64,000 bases of DNA from Alistipes senegalensis. GTDB lineage: Bacteria; Bacteroidota; Bacteroidia; Bacteroidales; Rikenellaceae. Shown one piece after another: positions 33,263 through 42,520 of this stretch. Numbering within the stretch: the first letter of the stretch is position 1; each line of letters opens with the position of its first letter. The notes beneath the pieces were generated by a model. It was given only the letters and a program-made list of their open reading frames with translations. It had not been told where the DNA came from and did not search any database. The DNA is taken from assembly GCA_023665825.1 (NCBI GenBank), contig JAMPDE010000001.1, forward strand, positions 1,012,355 to 1,076,354, given 5' to 3'. The position numbers were made by a program, and so were the translations under genes.

Positions 33263-34714
33263 ATGAAACACAAATTCTTTGACCCGATCGTTTGGCTGAT
33301 CTCCATGACGATGCTGTTTCTCTGTTGCAGCAATTGCAGCGACGGGGATTCGGGCGGCGCTTCCGACAAACCCTACCTGCGCGTCAGCTTCAGCGAAAAG
33401 ACCGTAGGCAATTCGACCGGTTCGACCGAAGTCTACGTCACGTCGAACACCGAGTGGATCGCCGAATCCCGTTCCAAGTGGATCCATATGGACGCTACGC
33501 GCGGCAAGGGCAATCTGGCCGTCCGCCTCTCCTACGACGAGAACGAAGACCCCGAAGGGAATCCCAAACGCATGGGTGCCGTGCGGTTCAATGCCGTCGG
33601 CGTCAATCCGGTGGAGGTCGTCCTCACGCAGTCGGCGCTGGTTTTCACCAACCCGATTCCCATCGACGGCCAGATGGCCACGATGCCCGACCCCTACGTC
33701 GTGCAGGACGGCGGGTGGTACTACGCCTGCAAGGCTTCGGGCAACGGCATCGGCATCTCCAAGTCGAAACGCCTGACCGAAATCACAGCTACGACCAAAG
33801 TGTGGTCGATGCCCTCCGAAAACTCGTCGATGAAGCCTTGGAACGTCAAGGACTTGTGGGCTCCCGAGCTGTTCCATATCGGCGACCGCTGGTACGTCTA
33901 CTATGCGGCGGGCCGCCGCGACCTGCCCGACACGGACAACACCACGATTTCGGGCTACGGTTCGCAGCGCACAGGTGTCCTGCGCTCGAAGACCGACGAC
34001 CCGCTGACCGGCGGCTGGGAGGACATGGGCATGCTCTACACGGGCGAAAGCGACGATGTCCCCACCGGCGACGCGATTACCCGCGAGAATACGGAGTACG
34101 CGATCGACATGACGACCTTCGAGGTGAACGGACAGCGCTACGCCGTCTGGTCGGGCAACCGCAAGACGAACAGCGTGCAGCAGATCCGCATCGCCAAGAT
34201 GTCGAACCCCTATACGATTTCGTCGGGCTTCCGCATCCTCTCGACGCCCGACCAGTCGTGGGAGAAACTCGCGAGCACGGTCAACGAGGGGCCGGCCGTA
34301 CTGGTCAACGAGGAGAAGGGCAAAGTCTTCATCGTCTACTCGTGCAACGGCTCGTGGACGAAACACTACAAACTGGGCTGGCTGATGCTGAACATCGGCG
34401 ACGACCCGATGGAGCCCTCCAACTGGCAGAAATCGCCGGCACCGGTGTTCGACCGGCTGGACAATACGGCGTCGCCGGTTTACGGTGTCAACGGCGTGGG
34501 CCACAACACCTTTACCAAGTCGCCCGACGGCACGGAGGACTGGATCATCTACCACGTGATGGCTTTCCGCCACGATAACGATGGCGGAGGCGGCTGGGGC
34601 ACGCGCTATCCCTTCATCCAGCGGTTCACGTGGAACGAGGACGGCACGCCCAATTTCGGCGCTCCCGTCGGCTGGGGCGAGCCGTTGGATTTGCCTTCGG
34701 GCGAAGACCGTTGA
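33263..34714 (+). CDS. GH43-family lipoprotein with N-terminal BACON-like domain
   Basis: A 483-residue predicted lipoprotein (hydrophobic start, then LFLCCSNCSDGDSGG, a flexible acidic surface-export type signal). Residues about 35-125 form a BACON-like Ig domain (VTSNTEWIAES). The five-bladed propeller follows, with catalytic-base Asp in MPDPYVVQD (about 142), WAPELFHIGDRWYVYY, pKa-modulating Asp in AIDMTTF (about 281) and acid Glu in VNEGPAVL (about 346). GH43 enzymes are mainly alpha-L-arabinofuranosidases, beta-xylosidases or exo-galactanases; these motifs look closest to arabinofuranosidase-like subfamilies, which is a judgement by eye. Confidence 0.85.
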   Translation: MKHKFFDPIVWLISMTMLFLCCSNCSDGDSGGASDKPYLRVSFSEKTVGNSTGSTEVYVTSNTEWIAESRSKWIHMDATRGKGNLAVRLSYDENEDPEGNPKRMGAVRFNAVGVNPVEVVLTQSALVFTNPIPIDGQMATMPDPYVVQDGGWYYACKASGNGIGISKSKRLTEITATTKVWSMPSENSSMKPWNVKDLWAPELFHIGDRWYVYYAAGRRDLPDTDNTTISGYGSQRTGVLRSKTDDPLTGGWEDMGMLYTGESDDVPTGDAITRENTEYAIDMTTFEVNGQRYAVWSGNRKTNSVQQIRIAKMSNPYTISSGFRILSTPDQSWEKLASTVNEGPAVLVNEEKGKVFIVYSCNGSWTKHYKLGWLMLNIGDDPMEPSNWQKSPAPVFDRLDNTASPVYGVNGVGHNTFTKSPDGTEDWIIYHVMAFRHDNDGGGGWGTRYPFIQRFTWNEDGTPNFGAPVGWGEPLDLPSGEDR

Positions 34715-34793
34715 GGCGGCGCATTCCGGCGGGTGAGCCTCGTCCCGAACGGAATCCGGCCTGCCGATATTAACTGCATAATTGAATAAAACG

Positions 34794-35969
34794 ATGAAAA
34801 AATCCATTTTGCTGCTCGCACTGCTGGCTTCGGTCGTCAGTGCCGGCGCCCAGAAAAGCTGGGACCTCAAACACTTTCCGGACGGATGCCGGCCCGATGA
34901 AATCGGCGTCCGCCTGACCGAACGCTATCTCCATACCCCGCATTCGCACTGGGGCGACATCGACCCCAACCGCAAGGTGACATTGGTGACCTATCCCGAC
35001 GTATGTGCATGGTTAGGGGCGCTGTGGTTCACGACGGGCACCCGCAACGACTCGCTCTACACGAAACTCGTGGAGCGTTTCGAGCCGCTGTTCACCACGC
35101 AGAAATCGTTGCAGCCCGCGCTCTTCCCCAGAGACCACAACGTCGTCGACTTCTACGTCTTCGGGGCCGTGCCGCTCGAAATCTACAAGCGCAACCGCGA
35201 CCCGAAATACCTCGAACTGGGCATGAAGTACGCCGACGGCCAGTGGGAGCTCCCCGCCGACCCGAAGCACTACCGGCAGCTCTCCGAAGCGAAGCAGTAC
35301 ACCGACGAGGGTTATTCGTGGCAGACCCGCCTGTGGGTCGACGACATGTTCATGATTACCGACTTGCAGGCGCAGGCCTACTTGGTGACCGGCGACCGGA
35401 AGTACATCGACCGGGCCGCCCGTGAAATGGCCCTCTACCTCGACCGCATCCAGCGTCCGAACGGGCTGTTCTACCACCACACGGGCACGCCCTACTTCTG
35501 GGGGCGCGGCGATGGCTGGATGGCCGTCGGCATGGCCGAAATGCTGCGCATGCTGCCCAAAGACTGTCCCGAGCTGCCGCGCATCCGCGAGGCCTACCAG
35601 CGGATGATGGCGACGCTGCTGCGCTATCAGGGCTACGACGGCATGTGGTGCCAGATCATCGACAACCCGAACACGTGGAAAGAGAGCTCCTCGACGGCGA
35701 TGTTCACCTATGCGATGATTCTGGGCGTCAAAAACGGCTGGCTCGACAAGAAAATCTACGGTGCGGCCGCCCGCAAGGCGTGGCTGGCGCTGCTCACCTA
35801 CTTGGATGAGAACGACAACCTGCGCAACGTCTGCGAGGGTACGGGAGCCAAGAATAGCTTCGACTGGTATCAGAAACGCCGCCGGCTGACGGGCGACCTG
35901 CACGGACAGGCGGCGATGCTGTGGTGCGCCTACGCCTTGTCGTGCGACGTGAAACCCTACAAACTCTAA
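34794..35969 (+). CDS. GH105 unsaturated glucuronyl/rhamnogalacturonyl hydrolase, periplasmic
   Basis: A 391-residue (alpha/alpha)6-barrel enzyme with signal peptide (MKKSILLLALLASVVSAGAQ), so probably periplasmic. GH105/GH88 signatures: TYPDVCAWLGALWF, WQTRLWVDDMFMITDLQAQAY with the catalytic Asp (about residue 183), WGRGDGWMAVGMAEML (about 236-251) and LHGQAAMLW near the end. The family removes 4,5-unsaturated uronic acid left by polysaccharide lyases. The ATG at 34794 is preferred to a TTG 12 bp upstream. Its paralogue follows 13 bp later. Confidence 0.93.
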   Translation: MKKSILLLALLASVVSAGAQKSWDLKHFPDGCRPDEIGVRLTERYLHTPHSHWGDIDPNRKVTLVTYPDVCAWLGALWFTTGTRNDSLYTKLVERFEPLFTTQKSLQPALFPRDHNVVDFYVFGAVPLEIYKRNRDPKYLELGMKYADGQWELPADPKHYRQLSEAKQYTDEGYSWQTRLWVDDMFMITDLQAQAYLVTGDRKYIDRAAREMALYLDRIQRPNGLFYHHTGTPYFWGRGDGWMAVGMAEMLRMLPKDCPELPRIREAYQRMMATLLRYQGYDGMWCQIIDNPNTWKESSSTAMFTYAMILGVKNGWLDKKIYGAAARKAWLALLTYLDENDNLRNVCEGTGAKNSFDWYQKRRRLTGDLHGQAAMLWCAYALSCDVKPYKL

Positions 35970-35982
35970 CGAACCGGACGCT

Positions 35983-37329
35983 ATGAAACGAATTTTTCAA
36001 CCGTCGGTTTTCGGCAGAACGCTGGTCGTGGTGCTGCTTTTGGCAGGATTATGCCTGACGGGCTGCGAGGAAAAGGCGACGATCGGTTCGGGCAAGAAAC
36101 CCGTTGTCCCGGAGAAACCGACCGAACCCGATAAACCGGAAGTCCCGGATTCCGACCTGACCCAATTTCCGGCGAACAAAGACCCCAAGACGGTGGGCGA
36201 GGGGGTCGTGACGCTCTTCATCAATTCGGGGAACTCCAATTGGGGTGACATGCACTCGAAAACCAAAAGCTCGCTGACCTCCTATCCCGACGTTTGCGCG
36301 TGGCTGGGGGCGTTCTGGTACGCCGAAGCGGCCGGAAACACCGCGCTGTTCGACCGGCTGGTCGCCAAGTTCGACCAGTTCCTCGAAGTCGACGACAAGA
36401 ACAAGCAGCCGAACAAGAGCCTCGTGACGAAGATTCCCCGCACGGAAAACAACGCGGTCGACTACAACATCTTCGGGGCGGTGCCGCTCCACATCTACAC
36501 CGTGCTGAAACAGCGCGGCAAACCCGAATCGGCCATCAAGAAGTACTTGGATTTGGGCCTGCCCTACGCCGACCAGCAATGGGAGCTGCCGACCGACGCG
36601 CAGTACACCAAGAATCTGCCCGATGCCAAGAAGTGGAGCGAGCAGGGCTATTCGTACCAGACGCGGCTGTGGATCGACGACATGTTCATGATTACGGCGC
36701 TCCAATCGCAGGCTTATCTGGCCACGAAGGACGAGAAGTACATCGAGCGGGCGGCCGAAGAGATGATGCTCTACTTGGACAAGCTGCCGGGCGAAAAGGG
36801 GATTTTCTACCATTCGCCGACGGCCAAGTACTTCTGGGCGCGCGGCAACGGCTGGATGGCCGTCGGCATGCCCGAAATGCTGCGGATGCTGCCCAAAACG
36901 GCGAAATACGATGCCTATCGCGAACGGATTCTGGCCAAGTACAAGGAGATGATGGCCACGCTGCTCGCGCACCAGCGTTCGAGCGGCCTGTGGGGGCAGC
37001 TGATTACACCCGACAAGGGCGACATGTGGGAGGAGACCTCCGGCTCGGCCATGTTCACCTATGCCATGATTCTGGGCGTCAAGAACGGCTGGCTCGATAA
37101 GGAGAGCTACGGCGGCGCCGCCCGCAAAGGCTGGTTGGGCGTGCAGAACTACCTGAACACCAACTACGAAATCCGGAACGTCTGCTGCGGCACCGGTGCC
37201 CACAACCCCAGTACGGGCGATGGTTACGAGTACTACCGCGACCGTGCCAAGTACGTCGGCGACCTGCACGGGCAGGCGGCCATGATGTGGTGCGCTTACG
37301 CGCTGACCGAACTGGCTGCCGGACGATGA
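35983..37329 (+). CDS. GH105 unsaturated uronyl hydrolase, lipoprotein paralogue
   Basis: A 448-residue paralogue of the preceding enzyme, sharing SYPDVCAWLGAFWY, WIDDMFMITALQSQAY, WARGNGWMAVGMPEML and LHGQAAMMW in the same order. It differs by a lipoprotein signal (LLLAGLCLTGC, Cys about 27) followed by acidic residues and a Pro/Lys/Glu-rich linker (PEKPTEPDKPEVPDSD), pointing to surface display. A surface and a periplasmic copy would allow trimming before and after import. About 100 bp without a clear promoter separates it from susC. Confidence 0.92.
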   Translation: MKRIFQPSVFGRTLVVVLLLAGLCLTGCEEKATIGSGKKPVVPEKPTEPDKPEVPDSDLTQFPANKDPKTVGEGVVTLFINSGNSNWGDMHSKTKSSLTSYPDVCAWLGAFWYAEAAGNTALFDRLVAKFDQFLEVDDKNKQPNKSLVTKIPRTENNAVDYNIFGAVPLHIYTVLKQRGKPESAIKKYLDLGLPYADQQWELPTDAQYTKNLPDAKKWSEQGYSYQTRLWIDDMFMITALQSQAYLATKDEKYIERAAEEMMLYLDKLPGEKGIFYHSPTAKYFWARGNGWMAVGMPEMLRMLPKTAKYDAYRERILAKYKEMMATLLAHQRSSGLWGQLITPDKGDMWEETSGSAMFTYAMILGVKNGWLDKESYGGAARKGWLGVQNYLNTNYEIRNVCCGTGAHNPSTGDGYEYYRDRAKYVGDLHGQAAMMWCAYALTELAAGR

Positions 37330-37428
37330 CCCGAACCCCGACGGCGCGGCGGCCGGAAAAGGGCTGCCGCACCGTTCGGAAATCCGAAAAACGAAGAAAA
37401 CAATTCACCATCTAAAACTCCAAACCGT

Positions 37429-40400
37429 ATGGATAATTTTTATCGAAAAAGCACGGGGCGCATCGAACGGGCCAAAAGCCTTTGCATCGCCCTGCTGATG
37501 CTGCTGTTCCTGTCGGTGGACGCCGGTGCCGCCTATGCGCAGGCGGCGGGCTCCGGTACGACATCGGGCAAACGACGCATCACCGGAACCGTCGTCGACA
37601 GCGACGGATCGCCGCTGGTCGGCGCGTCGGTCTACATCCAGAACACCAACGTCGGAACCACGACCAACGCCGACGGACTTTTCGTCCTCGACGTGCCGGG
37701 CAAACAGCAGATCACGGTCAGCTATATCGGCTATCTGTCGCAGACCCTGCCGACCGACAATCAGACGGCGTTCCATGTGAAACTGGTGGCCGATACCGAC
37801 CAGATCGAAGAGGTCGTCGTCGTGGGTTACGGCAAGCAGAAGCGTCAGGCGATGGTCAGCTCGATCGCGACGGTCGGTTCGCGCGACCTGATGCAGTCGT
37901 CGTCGGGCAACCTGACGAACAACCTCGCCGGACAGTTGGCGGGTCTCATCAGCATCCAGCGCACGGCCGAGCCGGGACGCGACGACGCTGAATTCTGGAT
38001 TCGCGGTATCAGCACCTTCAAGGGCGGCACCAATCCGCTGGTGCTGGTCGACGGGGTGCCCCGCGACATCAACAACATCGAACCCGATGAAATCGACACG
38101 TTCAGCATCCTGAAAGATGCCGCCGCGACCGCCGTCTACGGTGCCGAAGGCGCCAACGGCGTCATCCTCGTGACGACCAAGCGCGGTACGATTTCGCGGC
38201 CCAAAATCTCGTTCCGCGTCGAGCAGACCATCGCTTCGCCGCAGCGGCTGCCCGAATTCGTCGATTCGTGGGACTACCTGACGCTGGCCAACGAAGCGCT
38301 GACGAACGACGGCTTGGCGCCGCTCATGTCCGAGTCGCAGATCGACCTCTACCGCAGCCGGGTGGACAACGACCTCTATCCGAACACGCAGTGGGTCGAC
38401 GAACTGGTCAAAAAGGCGGTGCACAGCCAGCGCTACACGCTCAACTTTCGCGGCGGCGCCGAGAATGCGCGCTATTTCGTCTCGGCGGCCTACTACCAGA
38501 CCGACGGCGTGTTCAAGGAGAACCCCAACGGCAAGTACGACAGCAATTTCGGGTTCGAGCGCTACAACCTGCGCAGCAACATCGACCTCAAAGTGAGCAA
38601 GACCACCAATCTGAGCATCGACCTTTCGGGCCAGTACACCCACCGCCGCACGGCCAACCGCTCGGCGGACGACATTTTCAGTTTCATGCTGCATGCCCCG
38701 TCGTACCTCTTCCCGGCGATTTACAGCGACGGCACGCTTTCGTCGTGGGAGAAGCAGGCCGATGCGAACAACCGCAACCCCTACAATATGCTCTACAATC
38801 AGGGCTACCGGCAGGAGTGGGGCACCAAAATCCAGTCGAAAGTCAATCTGACGCAGGATCTGAAATTCATCACCGAAGGGTTGAGCGTGCGCGGAAGCGT
38901 CAGCTTCGACTACGACGGCACGGCGGCCACGCTGCGCGACTACTGGCCGAGCCTCTACCACGCCAGCGGACGCGATGCCGACGGCAATCTGGTCTTCACC
39001 ACGACGTCGAACGGCTCGCCCGAAATTCAGGATCCCGTATTCAAGGAGAACGCCTATCTGCGTAAAATCTACATCGAGGGGGCCCTCAACTACCAGCGTG
39101 TGTTCAACAACGTGCACAACGTGGGCGCGATGATCCTCTACATGCAGAAGGAGCAGCAGAAAAACGATCCGGTGCTGCCTTACCGCAAGCAGAGTATCGT
39201 GGGCCGCGTGACCTATTCGTACGACAACCGTTACTTCGTCGAGGGCAGCTTCGGTTACACGGGCAGCGAGACCTTCGCCAAGAACAACCGCTTCGGTTTC
39301 TTCCCCGCCGTCGGCGTCAGCTACTTCATCTCCAACGAGAAGTTCTACCCCGAAAGCCTGAAACGGGTGATGAACAACCTGAAAGTCCGCCTTTCGTTCG
39401 GCCGCACGGGTAACGACGACACGGGCACCGCCCGCTTCCTCTATCGGGCGACCTTCGCCACCGACGGACACACGTTCAATCAGGGAATCGGCACCTCGCC
39501 GTCGAACGGGCTGGGCGCGGGTATCCACGACCTGCTCTTCGCCAACAACGACCTGCACTGGGAAATCGAAACGAAGCGCAACGCGGGTCTCGACTTGGGA
39601 TTCTTCAACAACGAAATCGAACTGACGGTCGATTATTTCAATAACCGCCGCAAGGACATCCTGTTGCAGCGCAACACCGTGCCGGGCGTGGCCGGATTCC
39701 ATGCCAAACCTTGGCAGAACTACGGTATCGTCGACAATCAGGGCGTCGATGCCAGTCTGAACGCACGGCACAATTTCGGTTCCGTACGGGTCAGCGCGCG
39801 CGGTACGTTCACGTTCGCCCGCAACAAGATCGTCGAATACGACGAGCTGAACCAGTTGTTCGACTACCAGCGCATCACGGGCACGCGCGTGAACGAACAT
39901 ACGCTCTTCATCGCCGAACGGCTCTACACCGAAGACGACTTCATCCGCACGGCCAATGCCAACGGCACCTACTCCTACGAACTGAAACCGGGTCTTCCGG
40001 TCGTCGCCCTGACGGGTTCGGAGTTCATCGGGCCGGGCGACATCAAGTACGCCGACCTCAACCACGACGGCGTGATCGACAGCAACGACAAGAAACGCGG
40101 CGTGGGACACCCCTACAACCCCGAAATCAACTACGGTTTCGGTCTGAACGTCGAGTACAAGGGTTTCTACGTGAGCGCGTTCTTCCAAGGCACGGGCAAT
40201 ACGTCGGTGCTGCTGGCGGAGGGCAACAGCACGTTCTGGCCTTTCAACTGGTACGCCGACAAGTCGAACTGCCGCACGCTGTTCCTCGACCGCTGGACGC
40301 CCGACAATCCGAGCCAGAACGTCACTTCGCCGCGTCTGCACAGCCATTACAGCCGCAACATCAACAAGGAACCCAGTACGTGGTGGCTGCGCAACGGCAA

Positions 40401-40617
40401 TTTCCTGCGTTTCAAGAACCTCGAAATCGGCTACAACCTGCCGCAGAAATTCCTTCGGAAAATCAAACTCGATGCCGCCCGCGTCTACGTGCTGGGCAAC
40501 AACCTCTGCGTCTGGGACGACATCGGATACTGGGATCCCGAGCAGGGCAACCGCAACAAGGGTATGACCTATCCCATGTCCCGGAGCTTCACGCTGGGTG
40601 TGGAAGTGAACTTTTAA
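37429..40617 (+). CDS. SusC/RagA-family TonB-dependent outer-membrane transporter
   Basis: A 1062-residue transporter that imports oligosaccharides with TonB energy. After a signal peptide (to about residue 37) come a carboxypeptidase-regulatory-like domain (ITGTVVDSDGSPLVGASVYI, about 50-125), the TonB-box/plug region (EEVVVVGYGKQKRQAMVSSI, about 130-150; GAEGANGVILVTTKRG), and a 22-strand barrel ending TLGVEVNF with a terminal Phe. It is paired with the SusD protein 16 bp downstream, so the two form the glycan-import complex. Confidence 0.97.
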   Translation: MDNFYRKSTGRIERAKSLCIALLMLLFLSVDAGAAYAQAAGSGTTSGKRRITGTVVDSDGSPLVGASVYIQNTNVGTTTNADGLFVLDVPGKQQITVSYIGYLSQTLPTDNQTAFHVKLVADTDQIEEVVVVGYGKQKRQAMVSSIATVGSRDLMQSSSGNLTNNLAGQLAGLISIQRTAEPGRDDAEFWIRGISTFKGGTNPLVLVDGVPRDINNIEPDEIDTFSILKDAAATAVYGAEGANGVILVTTKRGTISRPKISFRVEQTIASPQRLPEFVDSWDYLTLANEALTNDGLAPLMSESQIDLYRSRVDNDLYPNTQWVDELVKKAVHSQRYTLNFRGGAENARYFVSAAYYQTDGVFKENPNGKYDSNFGFERYNLRSNIDLKVSKTTNLSIDLSGQYTHRRTANRSADDIFSFMLHAPSYLFPAIYSDGTLSSWEKQADANNRNPYNMLYNQGYRQEWGTKIQSKVNLTQDLKFITEGLSVRGSVSFDYDGTAATLRDYWPSLYHASGRDADGNLVFTTTSNGSPEIQDPVFKENAYLRKIYIEGALNYQRVFNNVHNVGAMILYMQKEQQKNDPVLPYRKQSIVGRVTYSYDNRYFVEGSFGYTGSETFAKNNRFGFFPAVGVSYFISNEKFYPESLKRVMNNLKVRLSFGRTGNDDTGTARFLYRATFATDGHTFNQGIGTSPSNGLGAGIHDLLFANNDLHWEIETKRNAGLDLGFFNNEIELTVDYFNNRRKDILLQRNTVPGVAGFHAKPWQNYGIVDNQGVDASLNARHNFGSVRVSARGTFTFARNKIVEYDELNQLFDYQRITGTRVNEHTLFIAERLYTEDDFIRTANANGTYSYELKPGLPVVALTGSEFIGPGDIKYADLNHDGVIDSNDKKRGVGHPYNPEINYGFGLNVEYKGFYVSAFFQGTGNTSVLLAEGNSTFWPFNWYADKSNCRTLFLDRWTPDNPSQNVTSPRLHSHYSRNINKEPSTWWLRNGNFLRFKNLEIGYNLPQKFLRKIKLDAARVYVLGNNLCVWDDIGYWDPEQGNRNKGMTYPMSRSFTLGVEVNF

Positions 40618-40633
40618 TCAAAGAGAACGAATC

Positions 40634-42475
40634 ATGAAACGACACATTATAAAAATAGTTTCCGTCGGGGTGCTCGCCTGCACCGCTTGGTCGTGCAACT
40701 TCCTCGATGTATCCGACGAACTTGCCGGCGGCATTTCGGACATCTCGCAGGTGTTCAGCAACGTCGACAAGACCCAGAAATGGTACGCCGACTGTTTCGC
40801 CCAGCGTCCCGATTACTCGGCCATCTTCGTCAGTTCGAGCCCGATGGGGAATCCTTGGACGGCGCAGGCCGACGAAATCTACACGCGCGAAATGGCCAAG
40901 GCGGGCAAATACAGCAACTGGAATTCGAGCAACACCAACTGCTCGCGCTGGACGGTGCTTTACGAGTACATCCGCCAGACGAACATCTTTTTGGAGCAGG
41001 CCCACCCGATCGTGGACGAAGGCGGCCCCGACGCCAAACGGCTGACCGAAGAGGAAATCCGTCTCTACAAGGCCAACGTCCGCTTCATGCGCGCCGCCTA
41101 CCACTACTATCTGATGGAGCTTTTCGGCCCGATTCCGATCATCGACCGTTCGTTGTCGCTGGGCGAGAATCTCGATTTCGCGCGCAACTCGCTCGACGAA
41201 GTGGTCGAGTGGATCGACCGCGAACTGTACGAGTGCATGCAGGAGATGGCGCAGGAGCCCTATCACAATCAGGAGAACCTCCGTGCCGTGCCGACCAAAG
41301 GCGCCGCGATGGCCATGCGTGCCAAGTTGTGGGTCTATGCCGCCAGCCCGCTGTTCAACGGCGGATGGCCCGAAGCGCTGGCCGTGACCAACCGCGACGG
41401 GAAACGGCTCTTCCCCGACAAGGACGATGCGAAAATCCAGACGGCCGTCGAGCGGCTCGCGGAGTTCATCGACTACGCCGAAACGGGCAGCCGCTATAAA
41501 CTCTACAACACGGGCAACCCGGCCGAAGACCTCTACAAACTCTTTCAGGAGTACAACGAGGAGATCATCTGGGCCACCTCGACCAGTTCGTGGGGCAAGC
41601 TGGGCGAAATGAAATTCGACACGATGGCCACCCCGCGCAGCGAAACGAGCGGTCAGGGCGGCCTGCACGTGCTCCAAGAGCTGGTCGACGACTTCTACAT
41701 GGCCGACGGCCTGCCGGTCAAGGAGACCTCGTTCCTGCCCAAATCGCCGCTCTATCCCAAGAGCGAGAGCGAAATGGGGACGTACAACGGCGTTTCGGTG
41801 TCGAAAATGTACGTCGACCGCGAACCGCGTTTCTACAACACGGTCACCTTTTCGGGTATGAAGTGGCACATCAGCAACAAGGAGGTGCAGTTCTACAAGG
41901 GCGGCAATTCGGACAACTCGGTGGCCGACGGCGCGCCGGTGACGGGCTACCTGCTCTACAAGCGCATGAACCGCACGGTGCACGGCAGCAAGACGTCGGG
42001 CGCGGTGGAATCGAAATACCGTCCGTCGATCATCTTCCGGCTGGCGGAGTTCTACCTGCTCTACGCCGAGATGCTCAACGAGGCGGGCGGCCCCGAAAAC
42101 ATGCAGAAAGCCCTGACCTACGTGAACAAGGTGCGTTCTCGGGCCGGACTGGGTGCGTTGGAGGTGCTGAATCCCGCTTTGGCGACCGACCAGACGCTGT
42201 TGCGCGAGGCGATTCAGCGCGAGAGCCGCATCGAACTGGCTACCGAAGGGCAGCGCTATTTCGACGTCCGCCGCTGGATGATCGCCGACCGTGCTCCGGG
42301 CGAGGGCGGTCAGGGCGGCAACTTCACGGGTATGAACGTCGAATCGCCGCAACCCGGCTATTTCACGCGCTCGAAAGCCACGACCCGCTCGTTCGAGAAG
42401 AAAAACTACCTTTATCCCATTCCGCTCGACGAAATCAAGCGCAGCAACCTGCTCGTGCAGAATCCGGGCTGGTAA
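40634..42475 (+). CDS. SusD/RagB-family glycan-binding lipoprotein
   Basis: A 613-residue surface lipoprotein (lipobox TAWSC, Cys about 17; NFLDVSDEL follows) that closes over its SusC partner and binds the glycan. The SusD alpha-helical TPR-like scaffold is visible: RFMRAAYHYYLMELFGPIPIIDRSL, AMAMRAKLWVYAASPLFNG, and the C-terminal RLAEFYLLYAEMLNEAGG, YVNKVRSRAGL, RESRIELATEGQRYFDVRRW and YLYPIPLDEIKRSN. Placement directly after susC is diagnostic. Confidence 0.97.
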   Translation: MKRHIIKIVSVGVLACTAWSCNFLDVSDELAGGISDISQVFSNVDKTQKWYADCFAQRPDYSAIFVSSSPMGNPWTAQADEIYTREMAKAGKYSNWNSSNTNCSRWTVLYEYIRQTNIFLEQAHPIVDEGGPDAKRLTEEEIRLYKANVRFMRAAYHYYLMELFGPIPIIDRSLSLGENLDFARNSLDEVVEWIDRELYECMQEMAQEPYHNQENLRAVPTKGAAMAMRAKLWVYAASPLFNGGWPEALAVTNRDGKRLFPDKDDAKIQTAVERLAEFIDYAETGSRYKLYNTGNPAEDLYKLFQEYNEEIIWATSTSSWGKLGEMKFDTMATPRSETSGQGGLHVLQELVDDFYMADGLPVKETSFLPKSPLYPKSESEMGTYNGVSVSKMYVDREPRFYNTVTFSGMKWHISNKEVQFYKGGNSDNSVADGAPVTGYLLYKRMNRTVHGSKTSGAVESKYRPSIIFRLAEFYLLYAEMLNEAGGPENMQKALTYVNKVRSRAGLGALEVLNPALATDQTLLREAIQRESRIELATEGQRYFDVRRWMIADRAPGEGGQGGNFTGMNVESPQPGYFTRSKATTRSFEKKNYLYPIPLDEIKRSNLLVQNPGW

Positions 42476-42520
42476 ACGCTCGGCTCTGTCGCAGAATATG
42501 AACTCAACAAACGAATGAAC

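Noticed and set aside
34622..34638. Possible parS half-match in the GH43 gene (GGTTCACGTGGAACG)
   Set aside because: The right arm fits but the left arm does not when aligned on CACGTG, and it is far from the cluster.
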